NCBI GenBank assembly: GCA_900543275.1
Contig: UQQL01000001.1
Location: forward strand, 134,605-198,604
DNA length: 64,000 bases
Source: an uncultured Collinsella sp.
GTDB lineage: Bacteria; Actinomycetota; Coriobacteriia; Coriobacteriales; Coriobacteriaceae
Direction: 5' to 3'
The notes under the pieces are model-generated. The model did no database searches, was not told the DNA's origin, and worked only from the letters and a program-made list of their open reading frames with translations. Positions within the stretch are counted from its first letter, which is position 1; each line of letters begins with the position of its first letter. Below, piece after piece: positions 51,130 through 61,032 of the stretch. The position numbers and the translations under genes are program-made.

Positions 51130-52578
51130 ATGGCAGAATCTCGTGCGGAGCGTAGGGCTCGTCGTGCTTTGGCGGAAGCGGCTGAGGGGTCAAAGGAGGA
51201 GAAATCTTCTACGAAATCCAAGTCTTCTAAAGCTGCAAAAAGCAAATCGACCAAGAGCAGGGCTAAGACCAAGCGTTCTGGCTCTCGTCGGGGCGGGGAT
51301 AAGGCGCCTCAGGCTCGCCCCAAGCGCCCGCTTAACGATTCGGTTCCGTCCTCGCGTAAGGCCGTGGATCCCAAGTCGCCTTGTTCCATCATGCGGGCTT
51401 GTGGTGGGTGCACGGCGCTCAATCGTCCTTATAAAAAGCAGTTGGCAGCTAAGCAGACTGCTATGGAGGAGCTTTTTGCTGCTCTTTGCGAGCGTGAGGG
51501 CATAACCGTCGACCCCATTCGCGGTATGGGCGTCACCCTGGGCGACCCGGGTAAATATCCTGCGCCGCGTGGTTTTCGTCATAAGGCCGCCACACCGTTT
51601 GCTCCTGGTAAGGAGGGTGCTGTCCGCTGTGGCTTCTTTGAGCGCGGCACGCACAAGATCGTTGCCGTTCCCAAATGCCCCGTTGAGGCGCCGGGCGCTC
51701 GTCAGATTCTCAACGGCATCGCTCGCGAGGCCGAACGTCTGCACATTCCCGCCTTTAACGAAGACAAGCATCTGGGGCTGCTTCGCTATGCCGTCGTTCG
51801 CTGCGGCTGGCGCACCGACCAGATTATGGTCACCCTCGTGACCGCTCAGCGCGACCTGCCGCATGCGCAGGAGTTCTTTGAGGCTGTCGCCGCACTCGAT
51901 CCGCATATCGTCACCGTCGCTCAGAACATCAACGGTCGCCCCGGCAATGCCATCTTGGGTGAGGAGACTCGTATCGTCTATGGCGCCGAATGCATGCGCG
52001 ACCAGCTGCTCGGCTGCGAGTTCGATATCTCCCCCACCGCGTTCTATCAGACCAATCCGCAGCAGACCGAGCTGCTCTATCAGCTCGCGATTGACGGCAT
52101 GAATTTGCAGCAGAGCGACGTACTCATGGACGCTTACTGCGGCAGCGGCACCATCGGTCTGTGCGCAGCTAAAGAAGCCCAGAACAAGGGTATCGGCATT
52201 ATGCTGCTCGGCGTGGAGCGCAACACGGCAGGCATTGCCGATGCGCGCCGCAATGCCGAGCTCAACGGCCTCACCCGCAGCGCTTGGTTTATGGCCGACG
52301 ACGCCACCGATTACATCCTGGACGCCGCCGATAACAACGAGCGCGTTGACGTTCTCTCCATCGACCCGCCACGCGCCGGCTCCACACCAGAGTTCCTCGA
52401 AGCCGCTTGCGCACTCAAGCCGCGCCGCATCACCTACATCAGCTGCAATCCCGTCACCCAAGAGCGCGACCTACACCAGCTCCTCGACGGAGGTTATCGC
52501 CTGCTCAAGATCACGCCCGTCGACATGTTCCCTCACACCGACCACACCGAAACCGTAGCGGTCCTCGAACGCCGCTAA
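51130..52578 (+). CDS. RumA/TrmA-family (uracil-5-)-RNA methyltransferase
   Basis: A 482-residue protein, ATG 51130 with GGAG six bases upstream. The first 75 residues are a Lys/Ser/Arg-rich extension instead of a TRAM domain. Then comes the iron-sulfur-type cysteine motif CSIMRACGGC, a central domain, and the SAM-dependent catalytic domain: FYQTNPQQTELLYQLA, DAYCGSGTIGLCAA, SIDPPRAGSTPEF and the catalytic cysteine in YISCNPVTQERDL. It methylates a uridine in rRNA (U747 or U1939 type) or tRNA. Codons in the first third end in T more often than in neighbouring genes. Ends at a GGGGGC/GCCCCC hairpin (52608-52637). Confidence 0.92.
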   Translation: MAESRAERRARRALAEAAEGSKEEKSSTKSKSSKAAKSKSTKSRAKTKRSGSRRGGDKAPQARPKRPLNDSVPSSRKAVDPKSPCSIMRACGGCTALNRPYKKQLAAKQTAMEELFAALCEREGITVDPIRGMGVTLGDPGKYPAPRGFRHKAATPFAPGKEGAVRCGFFERGTHKIVAVPKCPVEAPGARQILNGIAREAERLHIPAFNEDKHLGLLRYAVVRCGWRTDQIMVTLVTAQRDLPHAQEFFEAVAALDPHIVTVAQNINGRPGNAILGEETRIVYGAECMRDQLLGCEFDISPTAFYQTNPQQTELLYQLAIDGMNLQQSDVLMDAYCGSGTIGLCAAKEAQNKGIGIMLLGVERNTAGIADARRNAELNGLTRSAWFMADDATDYILDAADNNERVDVLSIDPPRAGSTPEFLEAACALKPRRITYISCNPVTQERDLHQLLDGGYRLLKITPVDMFPHTDHTETVAVLERR

Positions 52579-52656
52579 CCAACCTCAGTAGATTTTTGGG
52601 ACAAGAAAGGGGGCACCCGCCTGGGCCGCCCCCCTTCGCTTGGTTTATAAACTCCG

Positions 52657-53478
52657 CTACATCCCATTGCGCAGATCGCACACGCCGGCTGCCGCCATCT
52701 CGCGCAGCAGCGTCTCGCGGTCGCGCGTCACGATCAAATCCAGCGGGAAGTGAATCTCGTCGAGCATCTTGCGCGCGTGATCGAGCTTGCCAATGGCCAT
52801 GCCAATGTGGGCATCGGTTGACACGCCAATGCCCACGCCCAGCTCGGCGCAGCGCTCGGCGATCTTGCGGCATACGGCCCAATGCTCAGTGTCGACACCG
52901 TGTTCAAGACTATGGTTGTTGATCTCAATAATCTTGTGCTTGGCCTTAGCTGCCAACAGCACCTCGTCGATATCGAACGGCACGCCCGAACGCCCCGTGT
53001 GACCCAGCATGAACACCTTGGGGTGCTCCAGGGCATTGATATACATCTCGGTCGTCTGGGCCAGCGTCGCGCCCTCAGCAATCTGCGGATTATGCACGCT
53101 CGCAATCAAATAATCCAAATTACGCGTAACCAAATCGAACAGCGAATGCTGACGGCTGTACGAATCGCCGGCAATATCGAGCGTGACAGGAGTGTCCTCG
53201 CCAAACAGGCTTCCGTCCAGCGAAACGATATCGGCCTCGGCACCACGCAGCACCAGCACGCCGCTCCAAATGCGCGGCCAGATATCCTGGTTGATAAAGA
53301 ACTGGTAACTGCGCAGGTCATTGGGGCAAGCCGTAACCATCGAGCTTAAATGATCGGCGGAACCGAGCACCTGAAGGCCGCGCTCCGCCGCCCAATAGAT
53401 GTTCTCCTCGATGGTTGAGTACGCATGCGCAGAGAACATCGTATGAGTATGAATATCACAAGAAAGAAGGTAGGGCAT
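52657..53478 (-). CDS. PHP-domain phosphoesterase (YcdX/HisK-like)
   Basis: A 273-residue protein, ATG 53478 with AAGGAG five bases upstream. PHP metal ligands: CDIHTHTMFSAHAYSTIEEN (motif I), GSADHLSS (II), EADI (EAD, II/III), IASVHNP (III), LGHTGRSG, and STDAHIGMAIG (IV). It resembles the YcdX-type trinuclear zinc phosphatases, which hydrolyse phosphate esters, rather than polymerase PHP domains. No neighbour indicates the substrate. On the same strand as the aminotransferase gene, with 160 bases between them. Confidence 0.88.
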   Translation of the reverse strand: MPYLLSCDIHTHTMFSAHAYSTIEENIYWAAERGLQVLGSADHLSSMVTACPNDLRSYQFFINQDIWPRIWSGVLVLRGAEADIVSLDGSLFGEDTPVTLDIAGDSYSRQHSLFDLVTRNLDYLIASVHNPQIAEGATLAQTTEMYINALEHPKVFMLGHTGRSGVPFDIDEVLLAAKAKHKIIEINNHSLEHGVDTEHWAVCRKIAERCAELGVGIGVSTDAHIGMAIGKLDHARKMLDEIHFPLDLIVTRDRETLLREMAAAGVCDLRNGM

Positions 53479-53637
53479 CGGGTCTCCTTGTCCAGTATGG
53501 CCGTCGCGTATATTCATTGTACGCATAGCTTTCGGCAGTCGTAAAACTGCTTCATCCCAATCACACAACGGCATAGACAACGGGGTCTGGCTTAAAACCA
53601 AACCCCGTTTCACGTAAAACATTGTAAGCAGAGCGCT

Positions 53638-54828
53638 TTACTTTCGACGATATTCGTCGGCCAGTTGCTTCCAGGCAGGCAACGAATTGACGATGGTCTC
53701 GTAGCTCACACAGTAGCCAAGGCGGAACCAGCCCGGCATGCCAAAACTATCCGAAGGCACCGCGAGCAGTTCGTACTTCTTCGCGCGCTCGCAGAACGCA
53801 TTCGCATCGGGCTCCAGCGCCTTCACCCACAAGTAGAATGCACCATCCGGCTCAACATAGGTGTAGCCGTACTCCGCTAGTGCATCGGTAAGCGCGGTGC
53901 GGTTGCGCGCATAGGCCTCGACATCACTCGGCTCATCGATGCAATCGATGGTCACGCGCTGGAAGAGCGCCGGTGCACACACGAAGCCCAGCGTACGGGC
54001 GGCACCGGCAACGGCGGGCATTAGACGAGCTGCCTGAGGATTCGTATTGGGAACCAGGATCCACCCGACGCGCTCGCCCGGTAGCGAAAGCGACTTGGAA
54101 TACGAGTAGCACACGATGGTGTGCTCGTAGATCGAAGGCATCCAAGGCACCTCGGCGCCATAGACAATCTCGCGATACGGCTCATCCGAGATAAGCATAA
54201 TCGGGTTCTCGGAATCGCGCTTGGCGTTGACCTCGCGTAAAACATTGGCCAGTCGCGTCAGTGTATCGCGCGTATACACTGCACCGGTCGGGTTGTTGGG
54301 TGAGTCGATAATGACGGCAGCGGTCTTATCGGTAATCGCCTTGAGCACGTTATCCACGCTCAGCTGGAACGTATCTTCATCGGCGAGCGCCTCGACGCAC
54401 GTGCAACCAGCTTTCTCGATCCACACGCGATACTCCGGGAAGTACGGAGCGATAACGATGACCTCGTCGCCCGGATTGGTAATCGCGTTGAGCGTGCAGG
54501 TGAGCGAAGCCGCGGCACCCACCGTCATAAAGACGTCCTTGCCCTCATAGCTCGTGCCAAAACGGCGGTTGAGCGACTCGGCCACGGCGGTACGGCACTG
54601 CGGCAGACCCGGTGCAGGCGTGTATCCATGCAGCTGGTCGCTCGGCAGCTCCAAGGCCTTCTTAATGGACTCAGCCACGGCGGCAGGTGCCGGAACGCTC
54701 GGGTTACCCAGCGAAAAATCGAATACGTTCTCCGCACCGATCTGCGCCTTGCGCTCAAGGCCATAGCTAAAGATCTCACGGATGATGGAGCTTTCCGCAC
54801 CGCGAGCATACATAGTTTCGTTGATCAT
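53638..54828 (-). CDS. Class I/II pyridoxal-phosphate aminotransferase (aspartate-type fold)
   Basis: A 396-residue protein, ATG 54828 with AAAGGGGAACAG. Fold-type I features: FSLGNPSVPAP, YTPAPGLPQCRTAVAE, VGAAASLTCTLNAITNPGDEVIVIAPYFPEYR, DSPNNPTGAVY, SDEPYREIVY, and the PLP lysine in SYSKSLSLPGERVGW (Lys 245). The C-terminal arginine for the substrate carboxylate is in WFRLGYC. The substrate is probably an aromatic, aspartate or alanine-type amino acid. It cannot be set from sequence alone. A palindrome is just upstream. Confidence 0.9.
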   Translation of the reverse strand: MINETMYARGAESSIIREIFSYGLERKAQIGAENVFDFSLGNPSVPAPAAVAESIKKALELPSDQLHGYTPAPGLPQCRTAVAESLNRRFGTSYEGKDVFMTVGAAASLTCTLNAITNPGDEVIVIAPYFPEYRVWIEKAGCTCVEALADEDTFQLSVDNVLKAITDKTAAVIIDSPNNPTGAVYTRDTLTRLANVLREVNAKRDSENPIMLISDEPYREIVYGAEVPWMPSIYEHTIVCYSYSKSLSLPGERVGWILVPNTNPQAARLMPAVAGAARTLGFVCAPALFQRVTIDCIDEPSDVEAYARNRTALTDALAEYGYTYVEPDGAFYLWVKALEPDANAFCERAKKYELLAVPSDSFGMPGWFRLGYCVSYETIVNSLPAWKQLADEYRRK

Positions 54829-54887
54829 CTGTTCCCCTTTCGCATAGGCGCTATTGTACGCTTTAGCTGAGCAAAGTGCCGCAGCAA

Positions 54888-54949
54888 TGTTGATTGGGGA
54901 CAGACTTAAATGCGTGAAAACGCTCATTTAAGTCTGTCCCCAATCAACA
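54888..54949. repeat. Perfect 25-bp-arm hairpin with GGGGACAGAC
   Basis: 54888-54912 and 54925-54949 are exact inverse complements (arm contains GATTGGGGACAGACTTAAAT) with a 12-base loop CGTGAAAACGCT. It is the most regular member of the GGGGACA palindromes, located between the ftsH terminator and the aminotransferase start. Confidence 0.85.
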
Positions 54950-54963
54950 TATCGCTCAAAAGA

Positions 54964-54996
54964 AAGAGCCTCCACAGGTTTCCCCGCGGAGGCTTT
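54964..54996 (-). terminator. Intrinsic terminator of ftsH
   Basis: On the minus strand AAAGCCTCC(GCGG) and GGAGGCTCTTT form a stem followed by CTTTT, ten bases after the ftsH stop codon. Confidence 0.75.
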
Positions 54997-55007
54997 CGCT
55001 ACAAGAA

Positions 55008-57146
55008 CTATTTGTCGGCGTCGGTGTTGCCGTCAGCGTTGGCAGCATTGCCATCTCCGGCATCATCGGATGCGGCTTCGGCATCCTCCTGCATGGCCGC
55101 CTGCGCAAAGGCCGCAGCATCAGCCGCCAGCTCCTCCTCGCTCATGCGAGGCGAGCGCTTCTTGGTCGGCATGCCGGCCGCCTTGGCGTTGCGCTCCTCC
55201 TTGGCCGCCAGGATATCGCCCTCGCGCTCAAGGTAAGCATCCCACTCGTTGTCGAGTAGGGCGTTCACGGCGTCGCCTTCGACGGTCTCGCGCTCAAGCA
55301 GCACCTTCGCCATCAGATCGAGCTGATCGCGACGGGCATCCAAAATCTCGACCGCACGGCGATGGGCTTCGCGCATGATGCGCTGAACCTCGATATCGAT
55401 GCGGCGCGCCGTCTCCTCGGAGTAATCCTGGTGATCGGCGTAGTCGCGACCCAGGAACACCTGATGTTGCGCCTCGCCAAAGACCTGCGTGCCCAGCTCC
55501 TCGCTCATGCCCAAGCGCGTGACCATCTCGCGCGCCATCTTAGTCGCGCGCTCCAGATCGTTGCTCGCGCCCGACGTGATGTCGTCGCACATGAGCTCCT
55601 CGGCAACGCGACCGCCCAAGAACACGGCGAGCTCGTCGAGCATCTCGTTCTTGGTCTTGAGGAAGTGATCCTCCTGCGGAAGCTGCAGTGTGTAGCCCAG
55701 GGCCTGACCGCGGCTGACGATCGAGATCTTATGAACCGGATCGGAGTGCTCCAGGATGTGGCCCACCAGGGCGTGGCCACTCTCATGGTAGGCAATCGTG
55801 GTGCGCTCGGCTTCGGTCATCACGCGACCCTTGCGTTGCGGTCCGGCAATCACGCGCTCCATCGACTCCTCGACCTCGTCCATCGAGATCACAGAACGAT
55901 GACGGCGAGCGGCCAGCAACGCAGACTCGTTGAGCAGGTTCGCCAAATCGGCACCAGTAAAGCCAACGGTCATCTGGGCGAGCTTCTCAAACTTAACGTC
56001 CTCGTCCATCGGCTTGTTCTCGGCATGCACGCGCAAGATCTGCTCGCGGCCCTTCACATCCGGACGGTCGACCGTAACCTGACGGTCAAAACGGCCGGGA
56101 CGCAGCAATGCCGGATCCAGGATGTCAGGACGGTTGGTTGCGGCGATCAGGATGACCGACTCGCTTTCCTCAAAACCGTCCATCTCGACCAGCAGCTGGT
56201 TGAGCGTCTGCTCGCGCTCGTCGTGACCGCCGCCCAGACCGGCTCCGCGCTGACGTCCCACGGCATCGATCTCATCAATAAAGATGATCGACGGAGCCTG
56301 GGACTTGGCCTCCTTAAAGAGGTCGCGCACGCGGCTGGCGCCGACGCCCACGAACATCTCGACAAAGTCAGAACCCGAGATGCTAAAGAACGGCACGCCC
56401 GCCTCGCCGGCAACGGCCTTAGCTAGCAGCGTCTTACCGGTACCCGGAGGGCCCACCAGCAAAACGCCGCGCGGAATCTTGGCACCCAGTTTGCGATAGC
56501 GGTCCGGATCGCTCAGGAAGTCGCGAATCTCCTCGAGCTCCTCGACGGCCTCGTCCACGCCGGCAACGTCCTCGAACTTGACCTTGGGACGCGTAGCCTC
56601 GTTGGTCTTGGCATTGGTCTTGCCAAACTGCATGTTCCTATTATTGGCGCCCATCATCTGACGCATAAAGTAGAACATGATGGCGATCAGGGCAATCGTC
56701 GGCAGCACGCTCATCGCCAGGTCGCCCCAAAAATCGGGGTCGTTGGTGTTGACGATGTACTTGGTATCGGGGTGCTCCGCCATAAGCTCGGCAAGCGAAT
56801 CGGAGCCGACATAGGTCGAGGAAAAGCTCTTGAGCTCGCTCGTATCGCCCTTGTCCTTTTTCGTCTTCCAGTAATGACCCGCCACGCTTCCGTCTTGAAC
56901 CGTATAGGTCAAATCTTCGACGCGATCCTGCTTAATGGCGCTCACCATCTCGCTCGTCGCGAGCTTAACGGTATTGCTGGAGTTGGCAAAGCCGGAGCCC
57001 ATGTTAAAGAAGGCATAGCCCAGAAGCGCGCAAGTCAAAATAAAATACAGCCAGCCCGTACGCGTGGGCTTCTTGCCTCCGGGCATCCCCGGGATCTTAG
57101 GCTCCCGGGGAGTCTGAGAATTGTTATCGTTACGGTCGTCGGGCAT
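55008..57146 (-). CDS. ftsH: ATP-dependent zinc metalloprotease FtsH
   Basis: A 712-residue membrane protease, ATG 57146 with GGAGGTTTATTCG. Two transmembrane segments (about 32-50 and 143-162) enclose a periplasmic-side domain. AAA+ domain: Walker A GPPGTGKT (232-239), Walker [13 protein letters not shown] with [21 protein letters not shown], pore loop FVGVGA. Protease: HESGH (454-458). The C-terminal tail is Asn/Ala/Asp-rich. It degrades misfolded membrane proteins and regulators as a hexamer. One base after hpt, in the conserved operon tilS-hpt-ftsH. Confidence 0.98.
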   Translation of the reverse strand: MPDDRNDNNSQTPREPKIPGMPGGKKPTRTGWLYFILTCALLGYAFFNMGSGFANSSNTVKLATSEMVSAIKQDRVEDLTYTVQDGSVAGHYWKTKKDKGDTSELKSFSSTYVGSDSLAELMAEHPDTKYIVNTNDPDFWGDLAMSVLPTIALIAIMFYFMRQMMGANNRNMQFGKTNAKTNEATRPKVKFEDVAGVDEAVEELEEIRDFLSDPDRYRKLGAKIPRGVLLVGPPGTGKTLLAKAVAGEAGVPFFSISGSDFVEMFVGVGASRVRDLFKEAKSQAPSIIFIDEIDAVGRQRGAGLGGGHDEREQTLNQLLVEMDGFEESESVILIAATNRPDILDPALLRPGRFDRQVTVDRPDVKGREQILRVHAENKPMDEDVKFEKLAQMTVGFTGADLANLLNESALLAARRHRSVISMDEVEESMERVIAGPQRKGRVMTEAERTTIAYHESGHALVGHILEHSDPVHKISIVSRGQALGYTLQLPQEDHFLKTKNEMLDELAVFLGGRVAEELMCDDITSGASNDLERATKMAREMVTRLGMSEELGTQVFGEAQHQVFLGRDYADHQDYSEETARRIDIEVQRIMREAHRRAVEILDARRDQLDLMAKVLLERETVEGDAVNALLDNEWDAYLEREGDILAAKEERNAKAAGMPTKKRSPRMSEEELAADAAAFAQAAMQEDAEAASDDAGDGNAANADGNTDADK

Positions 57147-57147
57147 C

Positions 57148-57696
57148 TTACGAATAAACCTCCGGTTTCAAAATGCCCAGATACGGAAGGTTGCGATAGC
57201 GCTCGGCATAGTCGAGGCCGTAGCCCACCACAAAGGCATCGGGGCAATGGGTTCCAACATACTTGGGCGTGACGGCCGAGACGCGGTCCTCAACGTCCTT
57301 CCACAGGAAGGCGGCGACCTCCAGCGAGGCGGGCTTGCGGCTCTCAAGGTTCTTCATCAGATACTTGAGCGTCAGCCCCGAGTCCAGAATGTCCTCGACG
57401 ATCAGCACGTCGCGACCACGGATGTCGATATCCAGGTCCTTAATGATACGCACGATGCCCGAAGACTTCACACCGTCGCCATAGCTCGAAACAGCCATGA
57501 AATCGATGTTGGTCGGCAGCTCGATCTTGCGCATCAGGTCGCCCATAAAGACCACGGCGCCGCGCAGGACCGCAATCAGCACCAGGTCCTTACCCGCGTA
57601 GTCGCGAGTAATCTGCTCGCCTAGGCGAGAGACGATACCGTCGATATCCTCCTGCGTAAACAGAACCTTCTCGATATCCGGATGTTGAGAAGCCAT
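57148..57696 (-). CDS. hpt: Hypoxanthine phosphoribosyltransferase
   Basis: A 182-residue enzyme of purine salvage, converting hypoxanthine or guanine with PRPP to IMP or GMP. PRPP motif VLIVEDILDSGLTLKYL, the flexible-loop AVSSYGDGVKSSG, and the hood KPASLEVAAFLWK. ATG 57696 with AAAGGG. In many Gram-positive bacteria Hpt and TilS interact and control ftsH, and the same gene order is kept here with one base between hpt and ftsH. Confidence 0.96.
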   Translation of the reverse strand: MASQHPDIEKVLFTQEDIDGIVSRLGEQITRDYAGKDLVLIAVLRGAVVFMGDLMRKIELPTNIDFMAVSSYGDGVKSSGIVRIIKDLDIDIRGRDVLIVEDILDSGLTLKYLMKNLESRKPASLEVAAFLWKDVEDRVSAVTPKYVGTHCPDAFVVGYGLDYAERYRNLPYLGILKPEVYS

Positions 57697-57843
57697 GACA
57701 ACCCTTTCTTGTGCTTATCGCCCACACACCGCCGTATGGACGCGAACTACACATTCTAGCAGCGCACGGGGTATATTTACCAGCCCGTGCGCCATCAGTG
57801 CGGGAATACCGTCAACGTCGCACAGAATAGTAGGCGCAAGGCA

Positions 57844-59385
57844 CTATTCCGCATCGACTACGCGGAGCAGATAGGCCACGCGCGTCGCCGCCGTGCACTT
57901 AAAACGTTCGTCCGCGCGAACGCCCGCGACCCATACTACGGCACCTCCCGGAGCCGTTCTTACCACGGGTACGCCAGAGCGGGCTGAAACAGGAATGCGC
58001 GCCTCGTTCAACAGGTCTGACACTTTCTTGCTTCGACCGTTCATCCCCAACGGGCACATCACGTCTCCCGGCACAGGGCTATCCACCCACAGGCGCGCCA
58101 ATCGCGCCTCGGCGGGAATCTCCCCGCGCGAGCCGGCTAACATCCGCTCGCTATCGCGGTCGGCGAACCCCAGGGCCGCCGCATCCACCAAGGCCGCAAC
58201 CTCTCCGGCAGCAGCAAGCTCGCGGGCACGGTGCACGATATCGCGCCCCGGCTCCACAGCCATCGGCTCTGCTGTCAGCATACGCCCCGCCCCCAGCGGC
58301 AGACGACCGGGAACGGAGATCCAGTCGGCCACTAAGCCCTCGCGTGCCGCCGGGGCCTTGAACGCCAGCATGCCAAACTCCACACGGGCATCAATTCCCG
58401 CAGGAAGCGTTACCGAGCCCGAGCCCGCAGCGACACAGGAGAGCACGCGCTCCACGTGCCGCATCTCCGGTCGCGCGTCGGGATCGATGCGCTTAATCGC
58501 CAACCGCACGATACGCCGTGCAATCACAACCTCAGCGGCGGCAAGACGGCGCGCATCGAGCACCAGTGCGCCCGCCGCTTCCTTGCGCAGGCAGCTTCGA
58601 AACGACTGTGCCGAAAGCTGGGAAAGAAAGGCGTCTTCGTCGCCCAGAATTTCGCAAGCGGCGCCAATCGTCTTACAGACGTTCGTGTTGCGCTGCGCCA
58701 CCACCGGCATCACCCGATGGCGCACATAGTTACGCAGGTACGAAACGTCCTCGTTGCTTTCATCTTCCCGCCATGGCTGACCGTGCACCTGCAGATAGCT
58801 CACGAGCTCATCATGCGTGAGGTCGAGCAAGGGGCGCACCACAATGTTCCGACGGCGTGGAATGCTTGATAGACCCGCGGGACCCGACCCTTTAATGGCA
58901 TTCATCAAAAATGTTTCCGCGCGGTCCGACGAGGTATGCGCGGTACAGATACGAGCCGCCGTCCGCGGTGCGCCCGATTCGGCACAAAGTTCGCGAACAT
59001 ATCTCCGTGCCGCGGCATAGCGCACCTCGCGGGCCGCAGCCTCGATATTGCCCGATTCGTCATCAAAATAGGCATGCTCAACGCACAGCGGCAAGCCGTA
59101 TTGCACGCAAAGCTCACGCACAAAGGCCTCGTCACCGTCAGACGCCTTGCCTCGCAGATGATGGTTCACATGCAGCACGTGCAAACGCTCGCGTGCAATG
59201 GAAGCGATGCCGCGCCCGTCCTGGATATCCAGCTTTGATGTGCAAGCCATAAGGAGCAGCGCCGTCGAGTCCGCACCGCCTGATACCATGAGCACTACGG
59301 GGGCAGCGGTCTGCTGCGTTGCCAGAACGTTCTTATCCGTCCTCGGCGCGGCATGATGTCCATAGTGCTGAGATACCGTTGGCAT
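57844..59385 (-). CDS. tilS: tRNA(Ile)-lysidine synthetase TilS
   Basis: A 513-residue PP-loop enzyme, ATG 59385 with AGAGGAGG six bases upstream. ATP site MVSGGADSTALLLMA (35-40), HVLHVNHHLRG, ICTAHTSSDRAETFLMNAIKGSG, RPLLDLTHDELVSYL and NYVRHRVMPVV. The C-terminal domains follow. It changes the wobble cytidine of tRNA-Ile(CAU) to lysidine, so AUA is read as Ile. Essential in most bacteria. First gene of the tilS-hpt-ftsH set, 148 bases before hpt, and divergent from the WalJ-type gene. Confidence 0.95.
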   Translation of the reverse strand: MPTVSQHYGHHAAPRTDKNVLATQQTAAPVVLMVSGGADSTALLLMACTSKLDIQDGRGIASIARERLHVLHVNHHLRGKASDGDEAFVRELCVQYGLPLCVEHAYFDDESGNIEAAAREVRYAAARRYVRELCAESGAPRTAARICTAHTSSDRAETFLMNAIKGSGPAGLSSIPRRRNIVVRPLLDLTHDELVSYLQVHGQPWREDESNEDVSYLRNYVRHRVMPVVAQRNTNVCKTIGAACEILGDEDAFLSQLSAQSFRSCLRKEAAGALVLDARRLAAAEVVIARRIVRLAIKRIDPDARPEMRHVERVLSCVAAGSGSVTLPAGIDARVEFGMLAFKAPAAREGLVADWISVPGRLPLGAGRMLTAEPMAVEPGRDIVHRARELAAAGEVAALVDAAALGFADRDSERMLAGSRGEIPAEARLARLWVDSPVPGDVMCPLGMNGRSKKVSDLLNEARIPVSARSGVPVVRTAPGGAVVWVAGVRADERFKCTAATRVAYLLRVVDAE

Positions 59386-59433
59386 TCGCTTCCTCCTCTA
59401 TTCGTCCGCACCCATTGTATCCTTTGGAATCTT

Positions 59434-60243
59434 ATGTCTCGCCTGCACCTTCATATCCTCGGCAGCGGCTCAAAAGGCAACTGCGCGCTCATCGAGGGAC
59501 CGCAAGGTCTCATCATGATCGATAACGGCCTGTCCCGCCGCGAAACACTTAAACGCATGGCGGAGCTTGGCCTCTCGGCAGACGACGTCGCCGCTCTTGT
59601 AATCACCCATGAGCATGGAGACCATATCAAGGGGCTCGATGTATGGTGCAAGCACTGGCATGGCCCCCTCTTTGCCAGTAGGGACACCCTTTCATGCAAA
59701 GAAAACCTCGCGCACCTGCCCGTGGAGGAATTTGACCCCGGCGACACGCTCCCCATTGTCGGCATCCAGGTACAAACCTACTCAACATCGCACGATGTCA
59801 TCAATCCTGTCGGCTATCGATTCAATGCTCTCGATGATTCCATTGGGTTTGCCACCGACACCGGAGAGTTGTCGAGCAAGGCCATAGGCATCCTCAAAGA
59901 CTGTCGAGTTCTCGCGCTCGAAAGCAACCACGATGTAACTATGTTGCGCGAAGGACCGTACCCACGCTTTCTTCAGGAGCGCATCCTGTCCACAAAGGGG
60001 CATCTCTCCAACAACCAAGCCGCCGAAGCCGCGCGAGAACTTGTTACCGATCGCACAGAACAGCTCATCGCCATGCACATCAGCCAGGACAATAATCGTC
60101 CAAGCCTTACCGTCAAAAGCTATGCCAACGCGCTTGATGCAAGTCTCGATGATGAACTCGGCAGCTCAGCCACCTGTCTTCAAGGGCCACGGAAGCTCTC
60201 GATACGCCCTGCAAGTCAGTATCAACCGACAACTATTCAATAG
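59434..60243 (+). CDS. MBL-fold hydrolase of the YycJ/WalJ family
   Basis: A 269-residue protein starting MSRLHLHILGSGSKGNCALI (ATG 59434, GGAA five bases upstream). Metallo-beta-lactamase motifs: ITHEHGDHIKG (59-64 zinc site), STSHDV, and FATDTGEL. The YycJ group has 5' to 3' DNA exonuclease activity linked to mismatch repair in Bacillus. Two-component walKR genes are not present here. The last 30 residues (GPRKLSIRPASQYQPTTIQ) are unusual. Divergent from tilS with 48 bases between start codons. Confidence 0.92.
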   Translation: MSRLHLHILGSGSKGNCALIEGPQGLIMIDNGLSRRETLKRMAELGLSADDVAALVITHEHGDHIKGLDVWCKHWHGPLFASRDTLSCKENLAHLPVEEFDPGDTLPIVGIQVQTYSTSHDVINPVGYRFNALDDSIGFATDTGELSSKAIGILKDCRVLALESNHDVTMLREGPYPRFLQERILSTKGHLSNNQAAEAARELVTDRTEQLIAMHISQDNNRPSLTVKSYANALDASLDDELGSSATCLQGPRKLSIRPASQYQPTTIQ

Positions 60244-60256
60244 CCCCTCAAGACAA

Positions 60257-60286
60257 CAAAAGGAGGCTGGGAATCACTTCCCAGCC
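60257..60286. terminator. Hairpin between convergent WalJ-type and Hsp20 genes
   Basis: GGCTGGGA and TCCCAGCC around ATCACT form a stem. On the minus strand it is followed by TCCTTTT, on the plus strand by CCCCTTAAC, so it serves the Hsp20 gene better. Confidence 0.6.
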
Positions 60287-60323
60287 CCCTTAACTCATAC
60301 TCTCGATTGAAACAGAGCCATCG

Positions 60324-60755
60324 TTAGTCGATAGAAATCTTCGTGACGTTCTTCTTCTCGACAATCTTGGGAACCGTAACGGTCAGGATGCCGTCAGCAT
60401 ACTTAGCCGAAAGGCCCTCGCTCGAAGCGTCCTTCAGATACACGCCGCGCGTCGCGCTGTACGAGCCGAACTCCTTCTGGAGGAAGTTCTTGCCCTCGTT
60501 TTCGGCGCTCTCCTCGACGTTCACACTGATCGACAGGCGACCCTCATTGAGCTCGACGTCGATGTCATCCTTGGCGACACCTGTCAGATACGCCTTGACC
60601 TCGTAGCCATCGCCCTTGTCCTCAACGTCAACGGGGAACGCCTTGGAGGCAATCGAGCTATTCGCCAGGTCGGTCATGTCATCAAACAAATCGAACAGCG
60701 AACTTGCAGAAGGACGGACGCCAAAAACCGAACGATAAGGAACCATGCTTGCCAT
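60324..60755 (-). CDS. Small heat-shock protein, Hsp20 family
   Basis: A 143-residue chaperone, ATG 60755 with AAGGAG eight bases upstream. Alpha-crystallin domain at about 40-130: FPVDVEDKGDGYEVKAYLTGVAKDDIDVELNEGRLSISV and GLSAKYADGILTVTVPKI, followed by a short tail. It holds unfolded proteins during stress. The 277-base upstream region to 61032 is A+T-rich, with two ATATATAAG direct repeats about 20 bases apart (60825-60860). I see no CIRCE or clear HAIR element, so its stress regulator is unknown. Confidence 0.93.
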   Translation of the reverse strand: MASMVPYRSVFGVRPSASSLFDLFDDMTDLANSSIASKAFPVDVEDKGDGYEVKAYLTGVAKDDIDVELNEGRLSISVNVEESAENEGKNFLQKEFGSYSATRGVYLKDASSEGLSAKYADGILTVTVPKIVEKKNVTKISID

Positions 60756-61032
60756 GTTTACCACTCCTTGTAAGGACTGCCGAGCCATCTTCTAGGTGAC
60801 TGGGACTTCTTTTGACGCTCTTATATATGCCCACACAGTGCTTATATATACATCGACTATAAAGTTTTTTGAGTCCAGTACTATAAGCATATCTAAGTGT
60901 GTATGACTCATGTTTTAGTAAGGTTAAGGCTCTTTGAACCAGAGCTTAAATAACGAGTATGTTCGCAGCTACAAATAACAAGGGGCTTACAATGAGCGCG
61001 TACACGTTGTTGGTAACGAGCTAAAGGGCATC

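Noticed and set aside
60825..60860. Heat-shock operator upstream of hsp20
   Set aside because: ATATATAAG repeats are present, but neither CIRCE nor a full HAIR palindrome could be matched, so no named operator is claimed.
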